Shown here: piece after piece, positions 8,545 to 16,939 of the stretch
Layout: each line of letters opens with the position of its first letter
How positions within the stretch are numbered: position 1 is the first letter of the stretch
From: Propionispora vibrioides
GTDB taxonomy: Bacteria > Bacillota > Negativicutes > Propionisporales > Propionisporaceae
Direction of reading: 5' to 3'
NCBI RefSeq assembly: GCF_900110485.1
Contig: NZ_FODY01000024.1
Span: 1 to 64,000 of the forward strand
DNA: 64,000 nucleotides
Notes under the pieces: model-generated
Seen by the model: only the letters and a program-made list of their open reading frames with translations
The model's database searches: none
Told to the model about the DNA's origin: nothing
Translations under genes and position numbers: made by a program

Positions 8545-10899
8545 ATGGAAAAATTAATCCAAACCAAGCGGGTTAGCATTCTAAAGGAAAAAATGATGGC
8601 TCAACCAAGGTTTGTATCCATTGAACAAGCCTTAATTATTAAAAAGACATATGAAGAAAATGAAGAGAAACCAGTAATCATCAAAAGGGCACTTGCATTA
8701 AAAAATGCATTGCTGCACTTAGATATTGCAGTAGAACCGGAGGAGAAGATTGTAGGGAATCGTACAATCGGGGTGAGGTATGGCGTCGTATTTCCGGAAA
8801 GTGGAAGTTCCTGGATTGACCGTGAATTTGAAATCCTTCCAACCAGGCCACAAGATAAATTCAATGTACACAAAGGAGATATTGACAGTTTTAGAAAAAC
8901 AATTAGACCATATTTCAAGGGTAAATCGTTAGAAGATGTGATTAGGACCCGATACGGGCAGGAAATTGACGAGATTGCCAAGGTAGTAAAAATCAATCAA
9001 AAGGATCATGCACAAGGGCATATTTGTCCCAGTTGCCAAAAGTGGTTACAGTATGGGCCGGAGGAATTAAAGCAACAGGCTATTGCAAAATTAGAAAACG
9101 CGACCGGCAAACAATATGACTTTTATCAAAGTGTCATTTTAGTAATGGAAGGTGCTCAAGCCTTTATTATGCGATATCATGACCTTCTGGTGGAAAAGGC
9201 AAAGCAGGAGATTGATGCCGCTGATAAAGCGAATATGCTTGAGATTGCGGCTATTTGTAAAAATGTAAGTACGAAACCGCCCGGTTCTTTTCATGAGGCA
9301 GTACAATCAATCTGGTTCCTCTTTGTAATCCTTCATATGGAATCAAATGCATCTTCTTTTTCACCGGGAAGAATGGATAGCTTCTTATATCCGTATTATA
9401 AAAAGGATATAGAAGGCGGTAAAATTGATAAACAGAAGGCATTAGAAATCATAGAATGCATTTGGTTAAAGTTCAATCAGATTGTTTATTTGAGAAACTC
9501 CCATAGCGCTAAATATTTTGCAGGGTTTCCCATTGGTTTTAATATTGCAATTGGCGGCCAAGATGAAAACGGTAATGACTTTTTTAATGAATTATCTTTT
9601 CTATTTCTAAAAGCTCAGGAGCATTTGGGCTTGCCACAACCCAACTTGTCAGTAAGGCTTCATAAGGGAACCAATGAGCTTTTGTTAAAAGAAGCAATAA
9701 AAGTAGTTGCTAAAGGCAGTGGAATGCCACAGTTTTTTAATGACGAAGCTATTATTTCTTCCATGATGAATCTAGGTGTGACCGGAAAAGATGCCAGAGA
9801 TTATGCTATTGTAGGTTGCGTTGAGCTTACTACCCAGGGAAATAACCTTGGTTGGAGTGATGCCGCAATGTTTAATTTAAATAAGGTTTTGGAATTAACT
9901 TTAAACAATGGGAAGTGTTTGGTAACTGGGAATAATATTGGACCTGATGGGGGAAATCTAACGGACTATAATACTTTTGCAGACTTGGAAGATGCTTTTG
10001 CCAAAAACATAAACTATTTTATAGAAAAAATGATTTTGGCTTGTGAGCAAGTGGAAAAAGCGCATATAGATATTCTCCCTTCCCCGTTTTTGTCGGCAGT
10101 TATTGATAACTGCCTAGAGAAGGGTATGGATGTGACTGCCGGGGGAGCGGTATATAATTTCTCTGGTATTCAAATGATTCAAATCGCTAATTTAGCCGAT
10201 AGTTTGGCAGCCATTAAGCTTTTAGTATATGAGGAAAAACGAATTTTAAAAGAAGAGTTATTAAAAGCCTTACAATGCAACTTTGAAGGTTATGAAGTTA
10301 TTCGTACCATGCTGCTTAAACGTGCACCTAAGTATGGAAATGATATTGCTTACGTTGACGAGCTTGGCGCAAAATGGGCAAGATTCTTTAGTGAAAAATT
10401 AAGTCATTATACCAATTATCGGGGGGGAAGATATCATACGGGAATGTATACCGTTTCCGCCCATGTACCGATGGGTGAAAATGTGGGAGCCTCAGCAGAC
10501 GGAAGATATGCGGCAACTCCTTTGGCCGATGGCGGTATGTCTCCTGTATATGGAAGAGATATTGCTGGGCCAACAGCTGTATTAAAATCAGTTTCTCTAT
10601 TGGATAATTATTTAACTACCAATGGAGGACTGTTGAATATGAAATTTTTACCGGAATTCTTTAAAACGGAAAATAATATTGATAAGTTTGCAAAGTTTTT
10701 GAGAGCCTTTGTAGATCTGGAGATACCACATATCCAGTTCAATGTACTAAGGAAAGAAGATTTGCTTGCAGCACAAAAAGATCCTGAAAAATATAGAAAT
10801 TTAACTGTGAGAGTGGCAGGTTATACTGCTTACTTTACGGAACTGGCAGGTGAACTACAGAATGAAATTATTGCCAGAACAAGTTATGGAGACTTATGA
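8545..10899 (+). CDS. Glycyl radical enzyme of the PflD/YbiW type
   Basis: A 784-residue radical enzyme. The glycyl radical site is Gly759 in RVAGYTAYF. The active-site Cys425 and Glu427 lie in IVGCVELTTQG. The Cys-x-Glu pair marks the dehydratase/lyase branch, not pyruvate formate-lyase, which has two adjacent cysteines; the Leu after Glu sets it apart from GCVEP enzymes such as CutC and glycerol dehydratase. Start ATG 8545 follows GGGAGGA. The activase gene overlaps its end. With a fructose-type PTS close by it resembles the E. coli frw-pflDC locus; from memory, PflD/YbiW enzymes have been reported to open 1,5-anhydrohexitol 6-phosphates. Oxygen-sensitive, so anaerobic use. Confidence 0.92.
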   Translation: MEKLIQTKRVSILKEKMMAQPRFVSIEQALIIKKTYEENEEKPVIIKRALALKNALLHLDIAVEPEEKIVGNRTIGVRYGVVFPESGSSWIDREFEILPTRPQDKFNVHKGDIDSFRKTIRPYFKGKSLEDVIRTRYGQEIDEIAKVVKINQKDHAQGHICPSCQKWLQYGPEELKQQAIAKLENATGKQYDFYQSVILVMEGAQAFIMRYHDLLVEKAKQEIDAADKANMLEIAAICKNVSTKPPGSFHEAVQSIWFLFVILHMESNASSFSPGRMDSFLYPYYKKDIEGGKIDKQKALEIIECIWLKFNQIVYLRNSHSAKYFAGFPIGFNIAIGGQDENGNDFFNELSFLFLKAQEHLGLPQPNLSVRLHKGTNELLLKEAIKVVAKGSGMPQFFNDEAIISSMMNLGVTGKDARDYAIVGCVELTTQGNNLGWSDAAMFNLNKVLELTLNNGKCLVTGNNIGPDGGNLTDYNTFADLEDAFAKNINYFIEKMILACEQVEKAHIDILPSPFLSAVIDNCLEKGMDVTAGGAVYNFSGIQMIQIANLADSLAAIKLLVYEEKRILKEELLKALQCNFEGYEVIRTMLLKRAPKYGNDIAYVDELGAKWARFFSEKLSHYTNYRGGRYHTGMYTVSAHVPMGENVGASADGRYAATPLADGGMSPVYGRDIAGPTAVLKSVSLLDNYLTTNGGLLNMKFLPEFFKTENNIDKFAKFLRAFVDLEIPHIQFNVLRKEDLLAAQKDPEKYRNLTVRVAGYTAYFTELAGELQNEIIARTSYGDL

Positions 10900-11821
10900 T
10901 ACAAAAAAAATAAAGGGCAGTGTATTTGATATTCGAAGGTTTTCTACCCATGACGGTGCCGGAATTCGAACAACTATTTTTTTAAAAGGATGTCCGTTGC
11001 GGTGTGTTTGGTGTCATAATCCGGAAGGTCTTTCGCTAAAGCCACGGCTTATGTATTTGGAAAATCAGTGTATCCATTGCGGAACCTGTACCAAAGTATG
11101 TAAAGGCAATTCCATTATTTTAAAAGAAGGCAGGCTTCATATTGACAGAACGGTTACAGATGAGTGGGAAGATCCGATTGATGCCTGTCCGGCGGCCTGT
11201 TTAACCATGGATTGCAAATCATATACGGTAGAACAATTAGTAGAAGTGGGTTTAAAAGATGCAGCTTTTTTCCGGCATGGCGGAGGGATAACCTTATCGG
11301 GAGGAGAGCCGCTTTTACAAGAAAACTTTGCAATTGCATTGTTAAAAGCGTTTCACGAAGCCGGGGTTGACACTGCAATGGAGACTTCGCTTTATGTAGA
11401 CCGGGAGACAGTTGCAAAGGCGCTCCGCTATTTAGATACGATCTATGCGGATTTTAAAGTATTTGATAGCCAAAAACATAAAGAATTAACTAAAGTGACA
11501 AATGACAAGATTAAGGACAATATAAAATTCATTTTGGAGTCGAACAAAAGGGATCAAGTAATTATTAGAACACCACTTATTCCAACCATGACAGCTGAGC
11601 AAGAAAACATTTTTTCTATAGCAAAATTTATTACAAATATTTATCCTGAGGTAAAATATGAATTGTTGAACTATAACCCTTTAGCGCAGGCAAAATATAG
11701 CTTAGTGGAAATGGAATATTGCTTTGAAGAAAACCCAAGAATGTACACTGAAGATGAAATGAATGAATTTAGAGAAGTGGCAAAAAAGGCAGGAATTAAG
11801 AATCTCATCATTGAGGTTTAA
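10886..11821 (+). CDS. Glycyl radical enzyme activase (radical SAM)
   Basis: About 311 residues from ATG 10886; the longer GTG 10850 and ATG 10862 starts overlap the upstream gene further and have no better ribosome site. The radical SAM cluster motif is CPLRCVWC (Cys36, Cys40, Cys43), preceded by the activase hallmark THDGAGIRTT. A ferredoxin-like insert follows (CIHCGTCTKVC and CPAACLTMDC), typical of activases of the dehydratase branch. SGGEPLLQ binds SAM. It would install the radical on Gly759 of the upstream enzyme. The 14-base overlap means translational coupling. Confidence 0.92.
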   Translation: METYDTKKIKGSVFDIRRFSTHDGAGIRTTIFLKGCPLRCVWCHNPEGLSLKPRLMYLENQCIHCGTCTKVCKGNSIILKEGRLHIDRTVTDEWEDPIDACPAACLTMDCKSYTVEQLVEVGLKDAAFFRHGGGITLSGGEPLLQENFAIALLKAFHEAGVDTAMETSLYVDRETVAKALRYLDTIYADFKVFDSQKHKELTKVTNDKIKDNIKFILESNKRDQVIIRTPLIPTMTAEQENIFSIAKFITNIYPEVKYELLNYNPLAQAKYSLVEMEYCFEENPRMYTEDEMNEFREVAKKAGIKNLIIEV

Positions 11822-11933
11822 GTTAAAGTATTTTGCGGCTATTAAAGTGGAAATGGCAGTCTGGTAAAATGGATTTAATTACCCTGTAGTATGCAAACAG
11901 TGTGGCAACGCTGGTAACCTCATAAGTATTAAC

Positions 11934-11958
11934 AAAAAAATCCGCCCGAATCGGCGGA
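11934..11958 (-). terminator. Terminator of the minus-strand gene at 11969
   Basis: On the minus strand TCCGCC (11958-11953) pairs with GGCGGA (11946-11941), followed by a run of seven T (11940-11934). It comes just after the stop codon of the gene. Confidence 0.8.
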
Positions 11959-11968
11959 AGAAGATGGT

Positions 11969-12352
11969 TTATAGAAATTTAATGGTCATATCACGAAAAT
12001 ATTTCATTTTTGTCTTGATTGGGTCTTTGATGAAGTTTGGTTCGTCCTGTATGATTTTTTCCATAGTGCTTTTTTCTAAGATCACATAGGGCCGGATAAT
12101 CCCAAAAGGCGTGTGGAGTTCTGCGGAGAGGCCAGTTTCAATGTGAGAAATGCTTGCTCCATCCAGATGAAAGGTATATTCACCCAATAGCTTTTCGTTT
12201 TCTGTGATGCGCACGCCCACATGGTTCTGTTTCCCGGCCAAAAACGAGTTTACTACCGAGTAAAGCGCCTGATGATTCTGTTTAAACGCTTCAAAGGTGC
12301 GCTTGTAGAACGGCGTCAGTTCTTCATGGATAAATTTATCGGTCTCACTCAT
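11969..12352 (-). CDS. Conserved-looking hypothetical protein, 127 residues
   Basis: I do not recognise a family. The start ATG 12352 has an ideal ribosome site (AGGAGGAT), and a clean terminator follows, so the gene is real. The protein is soluble, without signal peptide or cysteines, with an N-terminal helical part (about 1-45, KFIHEELTPFYKRTFEAF) and a beta-rich middle (VGVRITENEKLLGEYTFHLDG). The outline recalls small lipid- or ligand-binding SCP2-like folds, but that is only an impression. It lies alone between the activase and a flavin reductase gene, both transcribed separately. Confidence 0.65.
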   Translation of the reverse strand: MSETDKFIHEELTPFYKRTFEAFKQNHQALYSVVNSFLAGKQNHVGVRITENEKLLGEYTFHLDGASISHIETGLSAELHTPFGIIRPYVILEKSTMEKIIQDEPNFIKDPIKTKMKYFRDMTIKFL

Positions 12353-12484
12353 AGTTCATCCTCCTAATTCTTTTAAGGGGGCATTCGATTGGCTTTCCCC
12401 AAAATGACGGGGTAGCGGATATATTGGTATTCCAGTACACGCAAGAAGAATATGATTTGCCATTTCTCGCGGAAGAGCAAGTTA

Positions 12485-13048
12485 TCAAATGCCCAGTGAT
12501 TTTTTGTACGCAGTGCCATCCTTGAATACCGTGCCGACAACCTTGCCTAATTCAAAATATGAGGGATACATCATGATCATTGGATTTATTTTTACAGGAT
12601 CGATCTGCCCGTCCGTCAAGCCTTTTTCATCTGCATAAACAGCTACTATTTCGCCCAGAAACATCAAGAACCCCGATAGTGTAATCGTTTGGGTTACTTT
12701 GCAAAGTATATTGATTGGGCACTCTTGGATCATTGGCGCTCTGCCGGCCTCATCGTAAAACGGGATGAACAATTCGGATTTATCCGTTGTTTTCCCTGAT
12801 ACCACACCGCAGAAATCAGTTTTCTCAGCCAAGTCCGGCGAGGGCAGATTTACGCTGAAAAATCCGTTCGCCTTAATACCGGTGGTTGTATAATGCGTTT
12901 CTTTTAAAGAAACATACAGCATCGGCTCCAAATTCACTACCCCGCAAGCGCCAACTGTACAATAATTGGGTCTGCCGCTAACATCTGCGCCTACGAGGAT
13001 AGTTGGAAAAGGCATAGCGGGCCTGTTTGACATTTTTATTTTTTTCAG
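12485..13048 (-). CDS. Flavin reductase-family protein (FMN-binding split barrel)
   Basis: About 183-188 residues of the flavin reductase/FlaRed fold: NRPAMPFPTILVGADVSGRP, CTVGACGVVN, and TGIKANGFFSVNLPS match the FMN-binding strands and loop. These proteins bind FMN and act as NAD(P)H:flavin reductases or as uncharacterised flavoproteins. The start is unusual. ATG 13033 is 23 bases from the ribosome site, whereas GGGAGG (about 13057-13062) is 8 bases from an in-frame CTG at 13048, giving an N-terminus (L/M)KKIKMSNRP. I list the CTG start. Cytoplasmic and monocistronic. Confidence 0.85.
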   Translation of the reverse strand: MKKIKMSNRPAMPFPTILVGADVSGRPNYCTVGACGVVNLEPMLYVSLKETHYTTTGIKANGFFSVNLPSPDLAEKTDFCGVVSGKTTDKSELFIPFYDEAGRAPMIQECPINILCKVTQTITLSGFLMFLGEIVAVYADEKGLTDGQIDPVKINPMIMMYPSYFELGKVVGTVFKDGTAYKKSLGI

Positions 13049-13361
13049 TTTAAATACCTCCCTTACAGGTTTAGTATCTACGGTTTTGATCGGTAATATT
13101 GGGCTTTCGCAGACATTATGCTCGAGGCGGAACTAACCGACTGCCCGGTTTCTTTATTATTTCACTGAGAAATTGAAATATCCTTTGACCAGCCTTTTAA
13201 GTAATAATTCATAGCTAATTTACCGGAAGCAAGAGGTCTCACCTGTAAAAATTGCCGGGAGATTGAGTGCGAAAGGAAACGCCGACTAGGTTGATTTGGA
13301 TAATCATCTTAGTCGGCTTTATTTCCACTGAATTTAGAAGAAATTACCAAGTCCGTCGAGA
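13049..13361. other. Divergent gap between the flavin reductase and polymerase genes
   Basis: Holds the minus-strand promoter region of the flavin reductase gene and one strong hairpin (13281-13317). A reading frame covers 13267-13410 but has no ribosome site and runs through that hairpin, so it is not taken as coding. Confidence 0.5.
13281..13323 (+). terminator. Rho-independent terminator before the SOS promoter
   Basis: GCCGACTA (13281-13288) pairs with TAGTCGGC (13310-13317) and is followed by TTTATTT. It lies 40 bases upstream of the LexA-controlled promoter and would insulate it from read-through. Confidence 0.7.
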
Positions 13362-13390
13362 TTTACACAGAACGTATGTTCTGGTATTAT
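13362..13390 (+). promoter_or_regulatory. SOS promoter with LexA box
   Basis: CAGAACGTATGTTCTG (13368-13383) contains GAAC-GTAT-GTTC, a match to the Firmicute LexA consensus GAACRNRYGTTC. It sits exactly in the 17-base spacer between -35 TTTACA (13362-13367) and -10 TATTAT (13385-13390). LexA bound here would block polymerase, so the downstream pair should be DNA-damage induced. Confidence 0.88.
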
Positions 13391-13410
13391 GTATATTGAG
13401 GTGGATAGTG

Positions 13411-13572
13411 ATGAGCGAACACACGATAGATTTACTGAGTATTCCTATTTATCGGCAGATGGCTCGGATAGTTTATGTCGACCGGTGTATGGTAAAGTGG
13501 GCGGGAATGCTTCTGTCTGAGCACAACGAGCAGATGAAAGAGAAAGAAGACAAAAGCGATGGGGCTCGTTGA
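13411..13572 (+). CDS. YolD-like small protein, partner of the Y-family polymerase
   Basis: A 53-residue protein from ATG 13411 (ribosome site GAGGTGG). It is hydrophilic and ends in MVKWAGMLLSEHNEQMKEKE, close to the KW...ML.EH pattern of YolD-like proteins, which in Bacillus and relatives are encoded next to UvrX/YqjW-type polymerases under LexA control. The role of YolD proteins is not settled. The last 14 bases overlap the polymerase gene, so translation is coupled. The longer upstream reading (to 13267) runs through a terminator and the promoter and is not coding. Confidence 0.7.
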   Translation: MSEHTIDLLSIPIYRQMARIVYVDRCMVKWAGMLLSEHNEQMKEKEDKSDGAR

Positions 13573-14836
13573 TTTTTCCCGCTTTCCCCGCAGAAGCGTA
13601 TTGTGCATCGACGTAAAATCATTCTTTGCGTCCGTAGAAGCGGTTCGGCGGGGGCTTGATCCGCTGGAAGCCTATATTGTTGTAGTATCGGATGTAAGAA
13701 GAACCGGTGCGATCGTACTGGCCAGCAGCCCGAAGGTTAAACTGGAATATAATATCAAGACCGGAAATCGACTCTTTGAAATTCCCAGGCATTCGCCGAT
13801 TATGGTAGTAGAGCCCAATATGGCGCTGTATATCAAGATGAACCAGGCAATACAGAATATATTCCGCCGATTCGTAGCAGATGAAGATCTACACGTTTAT
13901 AGCATTGATGAATCCATATTGGATGTTACCGCATCGCTAAATTTGTTTGGACCCGCAGAGGCAATTGCAAAAGCTATCTTAAAGACGGTGAAGAATGAGC
14001 TGGGTCTTATTGTGACTGTAGGCATTGGCGATAATCCGCTTTTGGCAAAGCTGGCGCTGGATAACGAAGCTAAAAAGCGTCCGCCGTGGCTTGCAAAATG
14101 GACGTATGAGACGGTGCCGGAAACGGTATGGAAAATACAGCCGCTGACTAAGTTTTGGGGCATATCCAGAGGATATGATGAGAAACTCAAGCGAATGGGC
14201 ATTTACACGATTGAGGGACTGGCTCACACCAATCCAGTGTGGCTGCAGAAAACTCTAGGCGTAATGGGATTGCAGCTATATTACCATGCATGGGGCTTGG
14301 ATGCTAGCATCATTAGCCAGAAGGAACGACCGAAAAGTAAATCCTATAGTAAGAACCAGATATTGATGCGGGATTACTATGAAAAAGCAGAAATTCTAAT
14401 GATCATCAAGGAAATGGTAGGAGATGTATGCACTAGGCTGCGTAAGCACCAGGAAAAATGCCAAGAGGTATATTTGGGAATAGGATACTCGGATAGGAAT
14501 TTTAACTTGGGTTTTACTGCACGAATTAAGCTAATTCGCCCAGAACACTCAACAGATATCATTAGTGAAGCGGCACGCCAGGAGTTTAGTAAGCGGTGGC
14601 AGGGTGAAGCGGTACGATCGGTAAATATTACTGCTGGGAAAATCGTGTCGCAAGGCTATGAGCAGTTGGAACTGTTTTTTGAAGGCGAAGAAAAGAACCA
14701 TGCCATAGATAGAGTAGTAGATGATCTTCGGAAGCGATTTGGTAAAAAAACGATCTTTTATGCTGGATCGATGGCTGGTGGAACCTTTCTTGAACGGGCG
14801 GATTATGTGGGTGGACATAAAGGGAAAAGTGAATGA
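13559..14836 (+). CDS. Y-family (UvrX/UmuC-like) translesion DNA polymerase
   Basis: A 425-residue translesion polymerase of the ImpB/MucB/SamB family. The catalytic carboxylates are visible: Asp18 in LCIDVKSFFASVEA and Asp117-Glu118 in YSIDESILD. The finger/palm region and the little-finger domain (about 230-360) follow. QLELFF near the C-terminus is a good beta-clamp binding motif. It lacks the extra tail of replicative enzymes. It resembles B. subtilis YqjW/UvrX more than housekeeping DinB. Driven by the LexA-boxed promoter with the YolD-like gene, it should act in error-prone bypass after DNA damage. Confidence 0.92.
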   Translation: MGLVDFSRFPRRSVLCIDVKSFFASVEAVRRGLDPLEAYIVVVSDVRRTGAIVLASSPKVKLEYNIKTGNRLFEIPRHSPIMVVEPNMALYIKMNQAIQNIFRRFVADEDLHVYSIDESILDVTASLNLFGPAEAIAKAILKTVKNELGLIVTVGIGDNPLLAKLALDNEAKKRPPWLAKWTYETVPETVWKIQPLTKFWGISRGYDEKLKRMGIYTIEGLAHTNPVWLQKTLGVMGLQLYYHAWGLDASIISQKERPKSKSYSKNQILMRDYYEKAEILMIIKEMVGDVCTRLRKHQEKCQEVYLGIGYSDRNFNLGFTARIKLIRPEHSTDIISEAARQEFSKRWQGEAVRSVNITAGKIVSQGYEQLELFFEGEEKNHAIDRVVDDLRKRFGKKTIFYAGSMAGGTFLERADYVGGHKGKSE

Positions 14837-14852
14837 TGTAAAATGTTGTTGG

Positions 14853-14904
14853 AGCGTTTCACAAGCACTTTTTTTGAAAAAACGTGTTGTGAAACGCTAT
14901 TTTT
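14853..14904 (+). terminator. Terminator of the polymerase operon
   Basis: AGCGTTTCACAA (14853-14864) pairs with TTGTGAAACGCT (14887-14898), a 12-bp stem extended by CAC/GTG, followed by ATTTTTT. Confidence 0.85.
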
Positions 14905-14914
14905 TCGTGAAGTC

Positions 14915-14944
14915 TTGAAATCAAAGGTTAGGCCACGCTATAAT
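14915..14944 (+). promoter_or_regulatory. Promoter of the flavoprotein gene
   Basis: TTGAAA (14915-14920) and TATAAT (14939-14944) with an 18-base spacer. Transcription from here would give a leader of about 235 bases. Confidence 0.55.
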
Positions 14945-14951
14945 TCTCACA

Positions 14952-15137
14952 TCAGGATCGGCCCTCCAGAGCGGTTTAAGACCGACTAATACGTCGTTTT
15001 TAAACATCTCGCTGGTTAAGCCTGAGCGTGGTACATGCGGTCAAAACCGTACTTATTTCAATAATTTCAAAAAAAATTTTGAGGCTTAAACAAGCTATGG
15101 ATGTCGCTGCTTCCTAAAAATGACACCCTATAGTGTC
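14952..15137 (+). other. Possible structured leader RNA of unknown class
   Basis: The predicted transcript begins near TCAGG (14952-14956), which pairs with CCTGA (15021-15025). Inside, CCAG/CTGG (14966-14969/15012-15015) encloses two overlapping hairpins that exclude each other: CGGT/ACCG (14972-14984) and CGAC/GTCG (14983-14996). A further CGGT/ACCG hairpin lies at about 15038-15050 and GACAC/GTGTC at 15122-15137. I could not match it to a known riboswitch. Confidence 0.35.
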
Positions 15138-15187
15138 GTGTAGCGTATTTATAACTAAGAAATCTGAATGGAAGAGGAGTAAATGGA

Positions 15188-16705
15188 ATGAATCAGTACG
15201 ATGTTGTAGTAATCGGATCAGGTTCTGCCAATATTGTCTTAGATGCAGCCCTTGAGCAAGGATTAAAATGCGCTATGATAGAAAAAGGACGATTTGGGGG
15301 GACGTGCTTAACTCGCGGCTGTATTCCTACTAAGGTAATGGTTACGGCTGCAGACTATATCAGGGAAATCGATGGATTGTCGAAGATCGGTGTCGATGTA
15401 GCTCCGGCAAGCATGAACTGGGAGACAGTTTCCCGGCGCGTATGGCAGAAAATAGAGGAAAGCAATGATGTTTTAACCTATTTTAAGGCAATGAAAAATC
15501 TGGATGTCTATCAGGGAATTGGTTATTTTACCAGAGAAAAGGTATTACAGGTAGCGTTAAATGATGGTACCCTATCAGAAGAGTTTACAGCCGACAAAAT
15601 CTTCATTGCCGTTGGGTCGCGAACGAATGTACCTTCATTTGATGGTTTGGAAGAGGCTGGTTATGTAACCTCTGAAACGCTATTTGGTGATAAGTATCCT
15701 AAAAAACCATATAAAAGTTTAGTCATTCTTGGCGGTGGTCCTATTGGGACCGAATTTGCTCATGTATTCGCCGCTGCAGGTACGCAAGTTACTTTGGTAC
15801 AGCGCAATATTCGCCTCTTGATTAAGGAAGATGAAGAAATCTCTGCCAAAATTTTAAAGGACCTTCGCAGGCTTGGTATTAATGTATTGTTAAATCAACT
15901 ACCAACTGCTGTAAGGGTAGAAAATGGTGAAAAAGTTCTAACCTTTTCTGACAAAATAACTAGTGAAACTTGCGAAGTCCGAGCAGAAGAAATTTTGCTC
16001 GCATCGGGAATACGCCCAAACACGGACCTTTTACACTTGGAAAACACAAGCATCATAACCGATAGCCGGGGGTGGATTCATACGAATGAGTTCCTGGAGA
16101 CAAATGTTGATGGTATCTGGGCATTTGGTGATGTAAATGGTGAAGCTCCATTCCGACATAAAGCAAATTATGAAGCTGAGATAGTCACTTACAACTTGTT
16201 TGGCGAGCACAAACAACAAGACTGGCGTTGGGCTCGTTATGATTTGGTACCCGTTGTAACCTTCACGCATCCTGAAGTTGCTCATGTGGGCTTGACAGAG
16301 CAGCAGGCCATTCAGTTAGGCTATGAAATAGTAACGGCCAAACATCACTATTCATCGACCGCCAAAGGATTTGCCCTTGGATTTGATCCAGGAGACGAGC
16401 ATGATGGATTTGTTAAAATTGTGGTGGATAAAAAAACAAACGCTATTCTAGGAATCCATTTAATCGGGCCACAAGCGTCTATTTTACTCCAACCATTTAT
16501 TAATCTTATGAATGCCGGTGAAACTAAACTTACACCGATCAATGAACATATTGCATCTAAGGCGGTAAAAGAACTGCGAGCCTCCAGAATGACTCGCTAT
16601 TTAGATCCGCATTCCGTGAAAAGTATAGGCGAAACAATGACTCCACACCCTTCGTTATCTGAAGTAATTATGTGGGTAGAATATTACCTAAAGGGAAACC
16701 AATAA
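15188..16705 (+). CDS. Pyridine nucleotide-disulfide oxidoreductase (lipoamide/mycothione reductase-like)
   Basis: A 505-residue flavoprotein of the class I disulfide reductase family. The N-terminal FAD fingerprint is VVVIGSGSANIVLDAA. The redox pair is Cys40-x4-Cys45 in GGTCLTRGCIPTK. The NAD(P) site is VILGGGPIGTEFAHVFAAAG. The second FAD motif is IWAFGDVNG. The C-terminal dimer domain ends with His487 and Glu492 (PHPSLSEV), the catalytic dyad, so the enzyme should be active on a disulfide. No lipoyl complex genes lie nearby, so the substrate is open (dihydrolipoamide, a low-molecular thiol disulfide or a metal ion). Ribosome site AAGAGGAG, ATG 15188. Confidence 0.9.
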   Translation: MNQYDVVVIGSGSANIVLDAALEQGLKCAMIEKGRFGGTCLTRGCIPTKVMVTAADYIREIDGLSKIGVDVAPASMNWETVSRRVWQKIEESNDVLTYFKAMKNLDVYQGIGYFTREKVLQVALNDGTLSEEFTADKIFIAVGSRTNVPSFDGLEEAGYVTSETLFGDKYPKKPYKSLVILGGGPIGTEFAHVFAAAGTQVTLVQRNIRLLIKEDEEISAKILKDLRRLGINVLLNQLPTAVRVENGEKVLTFSDKITSETCEVRAEEILLASGIRPNTDLLHLENTSIITDSRGWIHTNEFLETNVDGIWAFGDVNGEAPFRHKANYEAEIVTYNLFGEHKQQDWRWARYDLVPVVTFTHPEVAHVGLTEQQAIQLGYEIVTAKHHYSSTAKGFALGFDPGDEHDGFVKIVVDKKTNAILGIHLIGPQASILLQPFINLMNAGETKLTPINEHIASKAVKELRASRMTRYLDPHSVKSIGETMTPHPSLSEVIMWVEYYLKGNQ

Positions 16706-16821
16706 AACATACCAAAAGCTAACACGATCCTCTTTCAATGAAGGGGTCGGAACATTTCGCGTATTAGTATTATGTTTTTGTCCCGGCTCACGTGGAGTGT
16801 TGCCTTTGGCTGAAAAGAAAA

Positions 16822-16864
16822 CACAACCCGTAAGGCCAGGCATTGCCTGGCCTTACGGGTTGTG
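16822..16864. terminator. Long perfect hairpin between two rightward genes
   Basis: Arms of 20 bp (16822-16841 and 16845-16864) with a 3-base loop are perfectly complementary. The T-run is on the minus strand side (TTTTCTTTTC), so it terminates leftward transcripts best, although both flanking genes point right. It may still act as an end stabiliser for the flavoprotein mRNA. Confidence 0.6.
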
Positions 16865-16939
16865 GGGAAATATGAAAAGTATATTCATTGACAACACTGT
16901 TATAAGCTGATAGTCTAACATTAAACAGGAGATGATCTG

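Noticed and set aside
14933-15031. CCACGCT/AGCGTGG as closing stem of the leader RNA
   Set aside because: The left arm overlaps the -10 box and lies before the likely transcription start, so it would not be in the RNA.
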